From Prevotella sp902465605 (GTDB lineage: Bacteria; Bacteroidota; Bacteroidia; Bacteroidales; Bacteroidaceae): DNA of 64,000 nt. The stretch lies in contig CABQNT010000005.1 of NCBI GenBank assembly GCA_902465605.1, positions 1 through 64,000 on the forward strand. The letters run 5' to 3'. This document shows, one piece after another, positions 1-9,377 of this stretch; position 1 is the stretch's first letter, and each line of letters begins with the position of its first letter. The notes under the pieces were generated by a model. That model saw only the letters and a program-made list of their open reading frames with translations, made no database searches and was not told the DNA's origin. The position numbers and the translations under genes are program-made.

Positions 1-82
1 AGAAAGGTTATTTTATTGATAATCAATAGGTTATTTACTTTTCAAGGGACGACTAAATAATTTATCTTAATCATTACTGTTT

Positions 83-1186
83 ATGAAGAAGCAATCAGGT
101 GGAATCATCGCATTACTTTGTGTGTTGTTTGTTTTTGTTGGATGTTCAAAACAGCATACCAGCATCATTAAAAATCCTTTGCCTCTGAATTTCGGCGACC
201 CATTCTTGTTACATGCAAGCGATGGAAAATATTATATGTATGGCACTTCTCTGGCGAATGGCTTCGAAGCGTTCGTCTCTGAAGATATGCAAACTTGGGA
301 TTCGTGTGGTCAAATTTATACGGGTGGGACAGCCGAACAGTGGAACAAAGACTGCTTTTGGGCGCCTGAAGTGTATGAACGAAACGGGAAATACTATCTG
401 TTTTACAGCGCTAATGCCAAGGAAAACCCAACCAATGAATTGGAGAATTTCAAGATAGGAGTCGCTGTATCTGATTCACCTGCAGGTCCTTTTCGGGATT
501 TGATAAACCGTCCTATCTTTAATCCTCCATATCCAATCATCGATGCCAATGTTTATTTTGATGATGAAAACAACAAGTGCTACCTGTATTATTCGCGTTG
601 TTGCTACAAACATCCTGTAGAAAGCGAGATTGCTGACAAGGCCAAAAAAGAGGGAAAGTTTGATGAGGTAGAAGAAAGTTGGGTGTATGGTGTAGAATTA
701 AAGCCTGATTTCACGGGTGTTATTGGCGAACCAAAGTTGTTGTTGGCTCCTCCAACCAAGCTTGATGACCAACAATCGGAATGGGAGAGTAGATCGGTAA
801 CGTCTGGAGAAGTAAATCGACGTTGGACGGAAGGGTCGTATATCTTCAAGCATGACGGCTTGTATTATATGATGTATTCTGCAAATTCGTTTGAAGGAGC
901 ACACTATGCGGTTGGGTATGCGACAGCTAAAAATCCTTTGGGACCGTTCAAGAAGGCGGAGAACAATCCTGTTTTGCAAGAAAATGTGTCAAAGGGTGGT
1001 ACCGTGATGGGTACGGGTCACAACATGCTCATCACCATGCCGGATGGCAAAATGTACACCGTGTATCATGCACGCATGCAAGCAGACCCGTCGAAGCGTG
1101 TGGTCTTTATGGATCAAGTGACAATTAAAGATGGAAAATTGGAGGTGAACGGCCCTACAACGAATGAGCAGAAAATTGTTTATTGA
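83..1186 (+). CDS. GH43-family glycoside hydrolase lipoprotein
   Basis: Predicted secreted glycosidase of family 43 (arabinanase/xylosidase type), acting on plant or host polysaccharide at the cell envelope. The N-terminus is a lipoprotein signal with lipobox FVGC (Cys21), so the mature protein is lipid-anchored. The five-bladed propeller residues are recognisable: a putative general base Asp39 in NFGDP, a pKa-modulating Asp154 in IIDANV, and a putative acid Glu250 in RWTEGSYIF. At 367 aa it is a single catalytic domain without a carbohydrate-binding module. No SusC/SusD genes are visible next to it, although the window starts only 82 bases upstream. The exact substrate cannot be read from the sequence. 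The family call is confident, the activity is not. Confidence 0.87.
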   Translation: MKKQSGGIIALLCVLFVFVGCSKQHTSIIKNPLPLNFGDPFLLHASDGKYYMYGTSLANGFEAFVSEDMQTWDSCGQIYTGGTAEQWNKDCFWAPEVYERNGKYYLFYSANAKENPTNELENFKIGVAVSDSPAGPFRDLINRPIFNPPYPIIDANVYFDDENNKCYLYYSRCCYKHPVESEIADKAKKEGKFDEVEESWVYGVELKPDFTGVIGEPKLLLAPPTKLDDQQSEWESRSVTSGEVNRRWTEGSYIFKHDGLYYMMYSANSFEGAHYAVGYATAKNPLGPFKKAENNPVLQENVSKGGTVMGTGHNMLITMPDGKMYTVYHARMQADPSKRVVFMDQVTIKDGKLEVNGPTTNEQKIVY

Positions 1187-1265
1187 TGAAGTGACAGTTC
1201 GCAAATCTTGGCATGAAAAGCCCGCGTTCTTTTGGTTTGTGGACGTAGTGCGTGAATAAGAAATG

Positions 1266-1330
1266 TGAAGGAAAGTTTGTTTTAGGACGGTCATACGTTG
1301 CTATCGGGTGACCAAACAAACTTTCTTTCA
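1266..1330. terminator. Long hairpin between convergent GH43 and ygiQ genes
   Basis: Bases 1266-1282 pair with 1314-1330 (17 bp, one G-T pair). Inside the loop GGTCA pairs with TGACC. It sits between two convergent stops and is probably a bidirectional terminator. Two overlapping short ORFs here are not credible genes. Confidence 0.65.
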
Positions 1331-1395
1331 CCGTTTTATGTACCTTCATGTCGTCTTCTATGATGGGCGTTATTTGGTTTGTAGGGTACTTCTTT

Positions 1396-3354
1396 TTAAT
1401 TTCGGCGTTTGTTTTTCTCCCTTTTTCGTTTGTTCGAAAAGTTTGGATTGTAAGAAGCAGGGCGTTTGTTGCTTGTTCTTTGTGAGCTTGCTTCATCTTT
1501 TCGGGACGATGTTTTTGGGGGCTTTGGTGCATGAGAGAAAAGCTGCTCGATGAGTTCTGGTCTTCCTATCTTTCTTAACTCTCTTTCAATACTCTTTCTT
1601 TCCTCGGGCTTGTACCAAAAGAAAAATTGCCGTTGGGCAAGTTTTTCGTTTGGTGTTTTGGCACAGTAAACTGGTTCCAGCGTATAAGGATCATATCCCG
1701 TGTACCATGTTTCTGTGCTGACAGTCATGGGAGTAGGGGTGAAATCCTGCACCTGTTCAAGCTGAAAATTTAGTTTTTTTGTGATGATAGCGAGGTTTGC
1801 CATGTCTTGTGCTTGACAACCAGGATGGCTGCTGATGAAATAGGGGATGAGTTGTTGATTTAAATTTTCTTCTTTATTGATTTTGTCAAAGATGACTTTA
1901 AATTGTTCGAACAACTTGAAAGAAGGCTTACGCATCAAGTTCAAAACAGTATCTGACGTGTGTTCAGGTGCTACTTTCAAGCGACCACTCACATGGTTCT
2001 TAATCAGTTCCTTGGTATATTCTTGTGCTGCGGCGTTCGTCGCTTCATCCTTGCTCTTGTGCAACAGCAAGTCATACCGAACACCGCTGCTGACAAAACT
2101 CTTTTTTATGCCGGGAATAGCATCGACGGATCGATAGATATCCAGTAGTTTACTATGGTCGGTGTTGAGATTGGGGCAGATTTTTGGGTGAATGCAGGAT
2201 GGGCGTTTGCAGTGTTCACAAGCCAGATGGTTCTTTCCTGCCATGCCATACATGTTAGCTGACGGCCCTCCAAGATCAGAAAGATAACCCTTGAAGTCTG
2301 GCATGTCAATCACCTGTTTTACTTCTCTCAGGATGCTTTCTTTCGATCGGCAAGTGACAAACTTCCCTTGATGAGCCGATATCGTACAGAAAGCGCAACC
2401 GCCAAAACAGCCTTGGTGTATGTTTACCGAGAACTTTATCATCTCGTAGGCAGGAATACGTTTACCCTTATATTTGAGATGTGGCACTCGCGTATAGGGC
2501 AAATCATAATATGCATCAATCTCTTTAGTTGACAAAGTTGGAAAAGGAGGATTGACTACCACATATTTGTTGTCCACAGCCTGAATCAATCTTTGTGCAT
2601 GTATCTTGTTAGACTCTTCTTCTATATGTCTGAAATTATCAGCTTGCAGTCGTTTTTCTTTCAAGCATTCCTCGTGACTATGAAGGATGATGTCGTCGTC
2701 TTTGATGCCACCATCGATCTCTTCTTTTTGAGTTAGATATACAGTCTGTGGGATATCGTGAATCTGTTGGATGGGTTCACCGGCTGCTATCCTTTGACAT
2801 AGGCACAGAATAGACTTCGAACCCATGCCGTACAGAATCATGTCGGCATCCGAATCGCATAGAATACATTTGCGAAGAGCGTCTTGCCAATAGTCATAGT
2901 GCGTAAGACGTCTCATGGAAGCCTCAATGCCTCCCAAAACAATGGGTGTGTCAGGGTATAGTTGACGTAGAATCTTTGAATAAACAATGGTTGGATATTC
3001 AGGACGGCAATCGTGTCTTCCGTCAGGACTGTAGGCATCTTCCTTGCGCAATCTCTTGTTGGCAGTGTACTTGTTAACCATCGAATCCATGCAACCTGGT
3101 GAGATACCGAAGAACAATCTCGGCTTTCCCAGCTTCTTAAAGTCGCGATAGTCGCCATGCCAATCAGGCTGAGGAACGATGGCAACCTTGTATCCCGCAG
3201 CTTCAAGCGAACGTCCTATGACGGCAACCCCAAAGGACGGATGGTCTACATAGGCATCTCCTGAAAACAAGATGACATCCAGTTCTTCCCAACCTCTTAA
3301 CTTGCATTCCTTCTTAGTGGTTGGAAGAAAATCAGTAAGTTGATAATCTTTCAA
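1396..3354 (-). CDS. YgiQ family radical SAM protein
   Basis: Radical S-adenosylmethionine protein of the YgiQ/UPF0313 family; the physiological reaction of the family is unsettled. The 652-aa protein has an N-terminal cobalamin-binding-like region (about 25-200), then the radical SAM core with the 4Fe-4S motif CxxxCxxC at Cys316, Cys320 and Cys323 (GCFGGCAFC). A further Cys-rich segment (CEHCKRPSC...C) follows and may hold another metal site. The C-terminus is a basic, low-complexity tail rich in Lys, Arg, Ser and Asn, which may bind nucleic acid. It is the last gene of a leftward cluster, 18 bp after the 111-aa gene. Length and motifs match the family well. Confidence 0.92.
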   Translation of the reverse strand: MKDYQLTDFLPTTKKECKLRGWEELDVILFSGDAYVDHPSFGVAVIGRSLEAAGYKVAIVPQPDWHGDYRDFKKLGKPRLFFGISPGCMDSMVNKYTANKRLRKEDAYSPDGRHDCRPEYPTIVYSKILRQLYPDTPIVLGGIEASMRRLTHYDYWQDALRKCILCDSDADMILYGMGSKSILCLCQRIAAGEPIQQIHDIPQTVYLTQKEEIDGGIKDDDIILHSHEECLKEKRLQADNFRHIEEESNKIHAQRLIQAVDNKYVVVNPPFPTLSTKEIDAYYDLPYTRVPHLKYKGKRIPAYEMIKFSVNIHQGCFGGCAFCTISAHQGKFVTCRSKESILREVKQVIDMPDFKGYLSDLGGPSANMYGMAGKNHLACEHCKRPSCIHPKICPNLNTDHSKLLDIYRSVDAIPGIKKSFVSSGVRYDLLLHKSKDEATNAAAQEYTKELIKNHVSGRLKVAPEHTSDTVLNLMRKPSFKLFEQFKVIFDKINKEENLNQQLIPYFISSHPGCQAQDMANLAIITKKLNFQLEQVQDFTPTPMTVSTETWYTGYDPYTLEPVYCAKTPNEKLAQRQFFFWYKPEERKSIERELRKIGRPELIEQLFSHAPKPPKTSSRKDEASSQRTSNKRPASYNPNFSNKRKREKNKRRN

Positions 3355-3372
3355 ATGAGTATTGTCTTTATT

Positions 3373-3708
3373 TTAGTCCTCACGACTCGTTATACATTCC
3401 TTATCTTCGGTCTGTTTCTTTGTCCAGTCTATATACAATTTCACCAATTGGTTGAGGCCAAATGCCTTCATGTTGGCGTGGTAGATAACGTCAAGGCAAA
3501 GATCCAGCAGGGCTTTGTCATGATTTGCTTCTGATTCCAGCAAGGATCTGACGTTCAGTTTTAGCTTATTCAGTATATCTTCATCAATGATGCCAGTGCT
3601 ATCAACAAGATTTTCCAACAAAGCATATTTCTGAATACTGGCCAGATGTTCGTCCGAAACTTCGATACATCTCGTGCCTGATGGGTTGGATTGGATTTTA
3701 TAGTTCAT
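3373..3708 (-). CDS. Hypothetical protein (111 aa)
   Basis: I do not recognise this 111-residue protein. It has no signal peptide and no membrane segment. It is acidic and mostly helical in appearance, with Leu-rich stretches around residues 45-95. It lies between the amidase gene and ygiQ on the same strand, 18 bp from the latter, so it is probably co-transcribed. The reading frame fills the space between two solid genes and starts with ATG, which supports it as real. No function is assigned. Confidence 0.6.
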   Translation of the reverse strand: MNYKIQSNPSGTRCIEVSDEHLASIQKYALLENLVDSTGIIDEDILNKLKLNVRSLLESEANHDKALLDLCLDVIYHANMKAFGLNQLVKLYIDWTKKQTEDKECITSRED

Positions 3709-3804
3709 ATCTTCTACTATTATATAAGTGGTTGTTTATGTCAATCAAACTGCAATTTTTAGGCTATTGTAGTGCTTCCATAAGCTGCTGGGCGAGCCAG
3801 TCAG

Positions 3805-6405
3805 TTATTCAAGCAAATAGTTTAATATTCCCCGCATCAACAGTTCCTTATTCTTTTTATCGATGATGCATTCAAAAGGGAAACCCATGGTGAAGCATCT
3901 GTAATGGTTGTCCTTGTATGCAACCGCAGCACTGGTACCATTGGCATATTGCATGACATACATAGCACTTGGATTGGGAGATAGAATCTCAGGCGATTGT
4001 GCTGCATAATGGTCTTCATTAGGCGTTTGGTAGAACGTTATGTTCATGCCCAAACCTTGTACAGCATTAGAGGAAACAATACTGTCGCTGGGCGTATAGG
4101 ATAGTTTTAGAACGTTGTTGAGAAACACTTTTTCGGTTTCAAAGGTCATATCCGATCCAATATACGAACCGCTAACCATGATCGCTCCGCCATGGTTGGC
4201 ATAGGCTGTCAACAATGTTTGCATCCGCGGGGTGAACGATTTATAGTATTTTACAGTGTACGGTTCATATTTTTCCAAACCTAATATCAGGTCAATGCAG
4301 GGATATTTGGTCAGTTTTACTTCGCCAGACCATACTGCTTGGCTGGATGAACTCGCTACATTGTACCTTTTAGAACCAGCAATGGCCGCCGTGTGGTCTA
4401 CGACATAATCGAACGTGTTACCCGCAATGAATTGTCCGGCCAGTTCATTGCCTCCATATCCCAAACCTGTTTCTGTTAAACTTCCCATGCGTGATTTGTC
4501 GAAAGCTGCTTGATATCCTGCCCATCCCGCCGTTTTTCCGTACGCAACCCCAATATCCGCATGGAGGTCAAAGCCTTGTTGAAGCTCATCATCGATTACC
4601 TTGGGTGCCGAAAGACGATTGAATCCGTTGACAACCAGTACCGTTTGAGTGGCCAATGGTGAATAGTAAGCCGACAAAGTTTCTGTGGGAAAACTCTCTC
4701 CACCTTTGTTGCAAGCCGTTATCTTAAAGTTGTATTGCACATCAGGTTCAAGTTCTATGGAATAAGATGTTTTGCTGATATTCTTTCCATTGTCAAATCC
4801 ACTCGTTCCTGTCGCCATGTATACGTTATATGATGATGGTGTTGCCGTTTCTTCTTTGGGGTCGGTTTGTGGCGACCAAGACAGTTTAACCTTGTTCTTG
4901 GACGTAAACTCGATGCGGAAATCTTGTGGTGCCAAAGGTTGAACAACATACGATTTTCCGTGCTGTCGATTGATATATCTTAATATGGTCTTATAGATTG
5001 AACGGGCAAAGCTGAACTTAAAGTTGGGATCTTGACCGAGTATCATGTCGGGGAAGTTCTGATGAGACATGGTTTCCAGTATTGCAGAGGGAATTTCCGG
5101 CACACGCGTTTCCGAATAGTTTCTGTCCCAAAGGTATCTCTTGGGCCAGGATCTTTGTTCAGTACTCAGGTCTCTGACGGCATTTTGCAGTAAATCATTG
5201 GCGAAGTCTTTTGAGGTCATTCTCGAAATCCCCGCATTCAAGCGTCCATCATTGAAGTTCGTCGTGCAAATAGCCAAAGAACCAATGAGCGATTTTCCAT
5301 CGGCACTATATCCTGCATCACTGTGAACAGCCAATGCTAACTCAAGGGGAACCCTTAGTCCTGGCAGTGATGGCGCGAATACGCTTCCGCCTACGAGCCA
5401 ATTTGTCATTTTGGATCGGGCGTTGATGTCATCAGAATAGTCGTCTTGACCGCCTTTTCCTCCGTAAACACTGTAGGGTGCACCAGCCCATTGTACATAA
5501 TATCGCGAACCTTCAAGTGTCCGTGGCAGACCGCTTATGCTTCCTCCACGTTGTATATTACCCATTCCACCACCAAATCTAACAGCATCAGTCGTCACGA
5601 AGCGTCTCTTTTTCTTCGAGCGATTTGTCACCACTACTCGGTTAAACTGATTACTTCCAGCGTCAAAATCGAAGGTCCCAAGGTAAACCCAAGTGCCACC
5701 TCCCATCTGCTGGTTGACCCTGAAAGTGGTTTCCTGTCCTTTGTGATAGACGATGTATTCGGCATCATCCACACTTTTGTCTACGGTTTGATAACTCACA
5801 TATACGGCATACCTTCCAGCTTGAGGCAGATTAGGCTGATAAGATACCAAGCTTGGATGCTTGCTTTTGGTTGAGCGAGCCATTCTCGCACTACCTTGCT
5901 GAAAGGGATTATCGCCATCATTGTAGATGGTTTTTGTCCTTGCAAAGCCTTTTGTATGAGCTCGTTCCCAATTTCCATGAACGTTTATCTCGAGATAGGA
6001 TGTACCTTTGTTTGGGTCATCGTTATCAATAATGACCTCGTGTTTTTGCCAATCTCTCTCTCGGGGTGTAAACACACAGGCTCCAGCATGCTCGAGCATG
6101 GGAATAAGGTAGGGGATGACAATGGTTTGAGTGAACAAATCTTCGGTGGTTCCAAATAGGTTTGGCCGCTGCCATTTCCACTTAAATTTATTCTGATCGT
6201 AATAGTAGCCATGGCTTGCCCATACAGAAATATGCCTATTCTTCAGTCCTTTGCTAATCTTGTTAGTCTTCGATGTGTTCGTCACCCACGGCTTATCCCG
6301 ATGGTCAATATCGCCCCATGCCTGCGTAAAGGTACTGTTGTACTGAGCTGATAGGTGGAGTGACAGGCACACGCAGTACAGAAATAAAACCGTGCGTAAC
6401 CTCAT
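3805..6405 (-). CDS. N-acetylmuramoyl-L-alanine amidase with golvesin-like and FnIII domains
   Basis: Large secreted zinc amidase (866 aa) expected to cut the amide bond between MurNAc and L-Ala in peptidoglycan. A signal peptide ending LSA-Q is visible. Amidase_3 signature residues are spread out: His65 (ASHGYYYD), Glu116 (PRERD), His361 (AVHSDAG) and the putative catalytic Glu444 (ILETMSHQN). Between them, at about 180-280, sits an insert resembling the golvesin C-terminal/xanthan-lyase accessory domain. A fibronectin type III domain follows (about 489-580), and the last 280 residues look like a Rossmann-type domain without obvious catalytic residues. Homologues are sometimes labelled xanthan lyase, but the amidase residues argue otherwise. 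Its start overlaps the acyltransferase stop by 4 bases, indicating translational coupling. Confidence 0.8.
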   Translation of the reverse strand: MRLRTVLFLYCVCLSLHLSAQYNSTFTQAWGDIDHRDKPWVTNTSKTNKISKGLKNRHISVWASHGYYYDQNKFKWKWQRPNLFGTTEDLFTQTIVIPYLIPMLEHAGACVFTPRERDWQKHEVIIDNDDPNKGTSYLEINVHGNWERAHTKGFARTKTIYNDGDNPFQQGSARMARSTKSKHPSLVSYQPNLPQAGRYAVYVSYQTVDKSVDDAEYIVYHKGQETTFRVNQQMGGGTWVYLGTFDFDAGSNQFNRVVVTNRSKKKRRFVTTDAVRFGGGMGNIQRGGSISGLPRTLEGSRYYVQWAGAPYSVYGGKGGQDDYSDDINARSKMTNWLVGGSVFAPSLPGLRVPLELALAVHSDAGYSADGKSLIGSLAICTTNFNDGRLNAGISRMTSKDFANDLLQNAVRDLSTEQRSWPKRYLWDRNYSETRVPEIPSAILETMSHQNFPDMILGQDPNFKFSFARSIYKTILRYINRQHGKSYVVQPLAPQDFRIEFTSKNKVKLSWSPQTDPKEETATPSSYNVYMATGTSGFDNGKNISKTSYSIELEPDVQYNFKITACNKGGESFPTETLSAYYSPLATQTVLVVNGFNRLSAPKVIDDELQQGFDLHADIGVAYGKTAGWAGYQAAFDKSRMGSLTETGLGYGGNELAGQFIAGNTFDYVVDHTAAIAGSKRYNVASSSSQAVWSGEVKLTKYPCIDLILGLEKYEPYTVKYYKSFTPRMQTLLTAYANHGGAIMVSGSYIGSDMTFETEKVFLNNVLKLSYTPSDSIVSSNAVQGLGMNITFYQTPNEDHYAAQSPEILSPNPSAMYVMQYANGTSAAVAYKDNHYRCFTMGFPFECIIDKKNKELLMRGILNYLLE

Positions 6406-6962
6406 TGGGCAATTTCTCCTATCGAAAATTTCTCAGGATGTTTGCCTTGCATGCCTTTAAAATATAGTTTCACCTCTTTCATCTCCTCGTCTACATTTCC
6501 TGTGGGAATAATCTTTTTCGTACATTTTATCGTCTTGTTCTGATAGTCAAGACCATACAAGAGGATGGGTATGTTTGCTTTCAGGGCAATATAATAGAAT
6601 CCCATCTTCCAATCCGGGTTCAGAGATCGTGTTCCCTCGGGTGTGATGCAGAGTTGAAAAGTTTTCTCCTTTTGAGCGAAGGCCGCAAGGTTGTCCGTCA
6701 TACTCGTATGTTTTGAGCGCCAAACGGGTATTCCCCCTATGGCTTTCAAAAGGGGTTTGAGGGGGCCTACAAACCACTCTTTCTTCATCAGAAAGTTTGA
6801 TTTCATGCCTTCAGCGTGCATGTATAGCAAGCCGATGATGAAATCCCAGTTGCTGGTGTGTGGGGCAAGACAGATGATGTATTTGTCGGGATGGTCAACA
6901 GTTACAACTTTTGTCCATCCCATGCAACTATATAATAGCCATCTACACAAACGATTTAGCAT
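6402..6962 (-). CDS. Lysophospholipid (1-acylglycerol-3-phosphate-type) acyltransferase
   Basis: Small acyltransferase of the PlsC superfamily (186 aa), which would transfer an acyl chain to a glycerolipid or related acceptor at the inner membrane. The HX4D catalytic motif is clear (His35-TSNW-Asp40), and the PEGTRS acceptor-binding motif lies at about 108-113. There is no classical signal peptide; the N-terminal stretch is hydrophobic and probably membrane-associated. It is shorter than E. coli PlsC and belongs to the short Bacteroidetes group often called glycerol acyltransferase. It lies 16 bp after the 90-aa gene and overlaps the amidase gene by 4 bp. Substrate unknown. Confidence 0.85.
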   Translation of the reverse strand: MLNRLCRWLLYSCMGWTKVVTVDHPDKYIICLAPHTSNWDFIIGLLYMHAEGMKSNFLMKKEWFVGPLKPLLKAIGGIPVWRSKHTSMTDNLAAFAQKEKTFQLCITPEGTRSLNPDWKMGFYYIALKANIPILLYGLDYQNKTIKCTKKIIPTGNVDEEMKEVKLYFKGMQGKHPEKFSIGEIAQ

Positions 6963-6978
6963 ATACGCTTCGGTTTTT

Positions 6979-7251
6979 TTAATAAATATTCGATATCTGA
7001 TCTACAATTTCAGACACGTCTGAGTTGAATTTTGCAATCAAATCCTTGTAATAATCCTTTTGCTTCATTCCTGGTTCGGGATGAGATACGCGCTTAATAT
7101 ATTGACTCTGCAACGTCAAGATCGACGTCAGCAGCGCATCAATATTCTCCTTTTCGGGTTTTTCACTATACAGCGAGGCGGCTACGCATTCTGCTAAAAG
7201 ATCACTACAAACATAATGAATTATTCGTTTTAAATCTCTTTTGTTTGCCAT
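6979..7251 (-). CDS. Conserved small hypothetical protein (90 aa)
   Basis: Soluble, helical-looking 90-residue protein starting MANKRDLKRI and ending in an Ile/Asp-rich helix. I do not recognise a named family. It is the first gene of the leftward cluster that runs through the acyltransferase and the amidase, and it has its own well-formed promoter about 45 bp upstream, which strongly supports it as an expressed gene. Two Cys/His residues are present but no metal-binding motif. Function not assigned. Confidence 0.7.
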   Translation of the reverse strand: MANKRDLKRIIHYVCSDLLAECVAASLYSEKPEKENIDALLTSILTLQSQYIKRVSHPEPGMKQKDYYKDLIAKFNSDVSEIVDQISNIY

Positions 7252-7294
7252 GTGAATTGTCTCTTTATAGTTTGTACGAAATTGAATGATAGTT

Positions 7295-7324
7295 CAAAGG
7301 TAGAAAAAATATCTGTAAATGCAA
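7295..7324 (-). promoter_or_regulatory. Promoter of the leftward 90-aa/acyltransferase/amidase cluster
   Basis: On the minus strand a -7 box TACCTTTG (7295-7302) is preceded by TTG (7322-7324) with 19 bp between, the Bacteroidetes primary-sigma pattern. The leader to the ATG at 7251 is about 40 nt. Confidence 0.65.
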
Positions 7325-7358
7325 CACATTGTACGGAAAAAACTTGTTTTCTTGATTG

Positions 7359-7394
7359 TTTGTTTCTCTATCTCAAAGAAAAAGGGTAAATTTG
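7359..7394 (+). promoter_or_regulatory. Probable pfp promoter
   Basis: TAAATTTG (7387-7394) fits the -7 consensus. TTTG at 7359-7362 is a possible -33 box, though the 24-bp gap is long. It is divergent from the leftward promoter at 7295-7324. Confidence 0.5.
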
Positions 7395-7449
7395 CAAAAC
7401 CTAAGAGCAATGAAAATTTATCATTTATTATATTAGTAAAATTGCAAAG

Positions 7450-9090
7450 ATGAAAACAAGTGCATTACAAAAAGAAAGAGCTTCTTATCAGCCAAAACTG
7501 CCAAAAGCTCTTCAAGGTGCTGTAAAAATTCAGGAAGGAGCACCAACTGAAAGTGTTGATGATCAGGATGAAATCAAAAAATTGTTCCCACATACATACG
7601 GAATGCCTCTCGTAGAGTTTGTTCCAGGTGATAAATGTGAAAACAAGCTGATGAATGTAGGCGTTATCCTTAGTGGAGGTCAGGCTCCTGGTGGACATAA
7701 TGTAATCAGTGGCTTGTTCGATGCTGTGAAGAAATTGAACGAAGAAAACCGCTTGTATGGCTTCTTGATGGGGCCTGGTGGTTTGGTAGATCATAATTAT
7801 ATCGAGATTACTGCCAGTTTCTTGGAGAAATATCGCAACACAGGAGGTTTTGATATGATTGGATCCGGACGTACCAAGCTGGAGAAAGAAGACCAGTTTG
7901 AAAAGGGTCTGGAGGTGATTCGCGAGCTGGATATCAAAGCACTTGTCATCATTGGTGGTGACGATTCAAACACCAACGCCTGTGTTTTGGCCGAATATTA
8001 CGCTGCCAAGCAGTATGGCGTGCAGGTCATCGGTTGTCCAAAGACCATTGACGGCGACTTGAAGAACGAGCAAATTGAAACCTCATTTGGCTTCGATACG
8101 GCAACGAAAACTTATTCAGAACTCATTGGAAATATTGAGCGCGACTGCAATTCGGCTCGCAAATACTGGCATTTCATCAAGCTGATGGGCCGTTCGGCCT
8201 CTCACATTGCGCTGGAATGTGCATTGCAGACACAGCCAAACATTTGTCTTGTTTCAGAAGAAATACAGGCAAAAGACAAGACGTTGAATGAAATTGTGGA
8301 GAACATTGCTTCTGTTGTGGCCTATCGTGCCAAAGAAGGAAACAACTTTGGCGTGGTCCTCATTCCCGAAGGCTTGATAGAATTCATCCCCGCCATCGGC
8401 CGCTTGATCGCCGAATTGAACGACCTGCTGGCCGCTCATGGTGCCGATTACAAAGATTTGGACAAGGATGCACAGCGTGAATACATCCTCGCTCACCTCT
8501 CTGATGCCAACCGCTCTACCTTCGAAACGTTGCCTGAAGATGTGGCTCGCCAGCTGAGTTTGGATCGCGACCCACACGGAAATGTTCAGGTTTCCTTAAT
8601 TGAGACCGAGAAGTTGCTGTCTCACATGGTTGCCGCTAAGCTCGAAGAGTGGAAGAAGCAAGGCAAATATCAAGGCAAGTTCTCACCTCTTCACCATTTC
8701 TTCGGTTACGAAGGTCGCTGCGCTGCGCCGTCTAATTTTGACGCCGACTATTGCTATGCGCTTGGTACCAGTGCAGCCCAGCTCATCGCAAACGGTAAGA
8801 CAGGATACATGGCCATTGTCAAGAACACCACCGACTGCACCGACAACTGGAAAGCAGGTGGCGTACCTATCACCATGATGATGAACATGGAGCGTCGTAA
8901 TGGTGAAATGAAACCGGTAATCCGCAAGGCGTTGGTAGAGTTGGAAGGCAAGCCTTTTAAGACTTTTGCTGCCAACCGTGACGAATGGGCTAACCATACA
9001 TGCTATGTTTACCCAGGTCCTATCCAGTATTGGGGACCCAGTGAGGTTTGTGACCAGACCACACGAACCTTGGCATTGGAGCAGGAATAA
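7450..9090 (+). CDS. pfp: Diphosphate--fructose-6-phosphate 1-phosphotransferase
   Basis: Cytosolic enzyme phosphorylating fructose-6-phosphate reversibly with pyrophosphate in place of ATP. The 546-aa length and layout are those of the long, plant-type PPi-PFK. Diagnostic residues: a GGQAPGGHN phosphate loop at 76-84, GGDDS at 169-173 (the second Asp is the hallmark of PPi-dependent enzymes, where ATP enzymes have GGDGS), and PKTIDGDLKN at 197-206 with the catalytic Asp. It stands alone with its own promoter. A terminator follows at 9378-9432, now separated from the stop codon by a MITE-like insertion. The membrane pyrophosphatase gene in the same window fits a PPi-based energy economy. Confidence 0.95.
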   Translation: MKTSALQKERASYQPKLPKALQGAVKIQEGAPTESVDDQDEIKKLFPHTYGMPLVEFVPGDKCENKLMNVGVILSGGQAPGGHNVISGLFDAVKKLNEENRLYGFLMGPGGLVDHNYIEITASFLEKYRNTGGFDMIGSGRTKLEKEDQFEKGLEVIRELDIKALVIIGGDDSNTNACVLAEYYAAKQYGVQVIGCPKTIDGDLKNEQIETSFGFDTATKTYSELIGNIERDCNSARKYWHFIKLMGRSASHIALECALQTQPNICLVSEEIQAKDKTLNEIVENIASVVAYRAKEGNNFGVVLIPEGLIEFIPAIGRLIAELNDLLAAHGADYKDLDKDAQREYILAHLSDANRSTFETLPEDVARQLSLDRDPHGNVQVSLIETEKLLSHMVAAKLEEWKKQGKYQGKFSPLHHFFGYEGRCAAPSNFDADYCYALGTSAAQLIANGKTGYMAIVKNTTDCTDNWKAGGVPITMMMNMERRNGEMKPVIRKALVELEGKPFKTFAANRDEWANHTCYVYPGPIQYWGPSEVCDQTTRTLALEQE

Positions 9091-9118
9091 TCTTACTGAC
9101 ATTTAAAACTACCATAAA

Positions 9119-9376
9119 GGCTGGTTCTATAAATTACCACCGCACATTGTCATTAAATGTTTATGAAATACGTTTTGTTATCTTTTGGCTTCTTTTTATA
9201 TAAAACAGGCTGCGCCTCAACAATTCAAACAAGTTTGATTGTATTCGGCTTGCTCTGTTTTTGGTTCAAAATGTAAGTTCGTTCAGTCGTGTAGCTCGCT
9301 ACACTCCTTCACTCTCTTGCATTTTGACCTCAAAAATAAGCTCAAAATCTAACAAAGCTAATTTATAGAACCAGCC
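9119..9376. mobile_element. MITE-like element with 18-bp terminal inverted repeats
   Basis: The ends are perfect inverted repeats: GGCTGGTTCTATAAATTA at 9119-9136 and its reverse complement at 9359-9376. TAAA stands immediately outside both ends (9115-9118 and 9377-9380), a plausible 4-bp target duplication. The 258-bp interior has no credible ORF but holds a perfect palindrome (GTGTAGC-TC-GCTACAC, 9289-9304) inside a wider imperfect hairpin spanning roughly 9257-9336. It lies between the pfp stop and its terminator. The mobilising transposase is not in the window. Confidence 0.75.
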
Positions 9377-9377
9377 T

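Noticed and set aside
1..82. Promoter for the GH43 gene (TACTTTTC at 36-43)
   Set aside because: The last base differs from consensus, the -33 spacing is poor, and only 82 bases of upstream sequence are available.
1155..1553. Short frames across the GH43-ygiQ junction
   Set aside because: They overlap real gene ends and a terminator hairpin, with no family resemblance.
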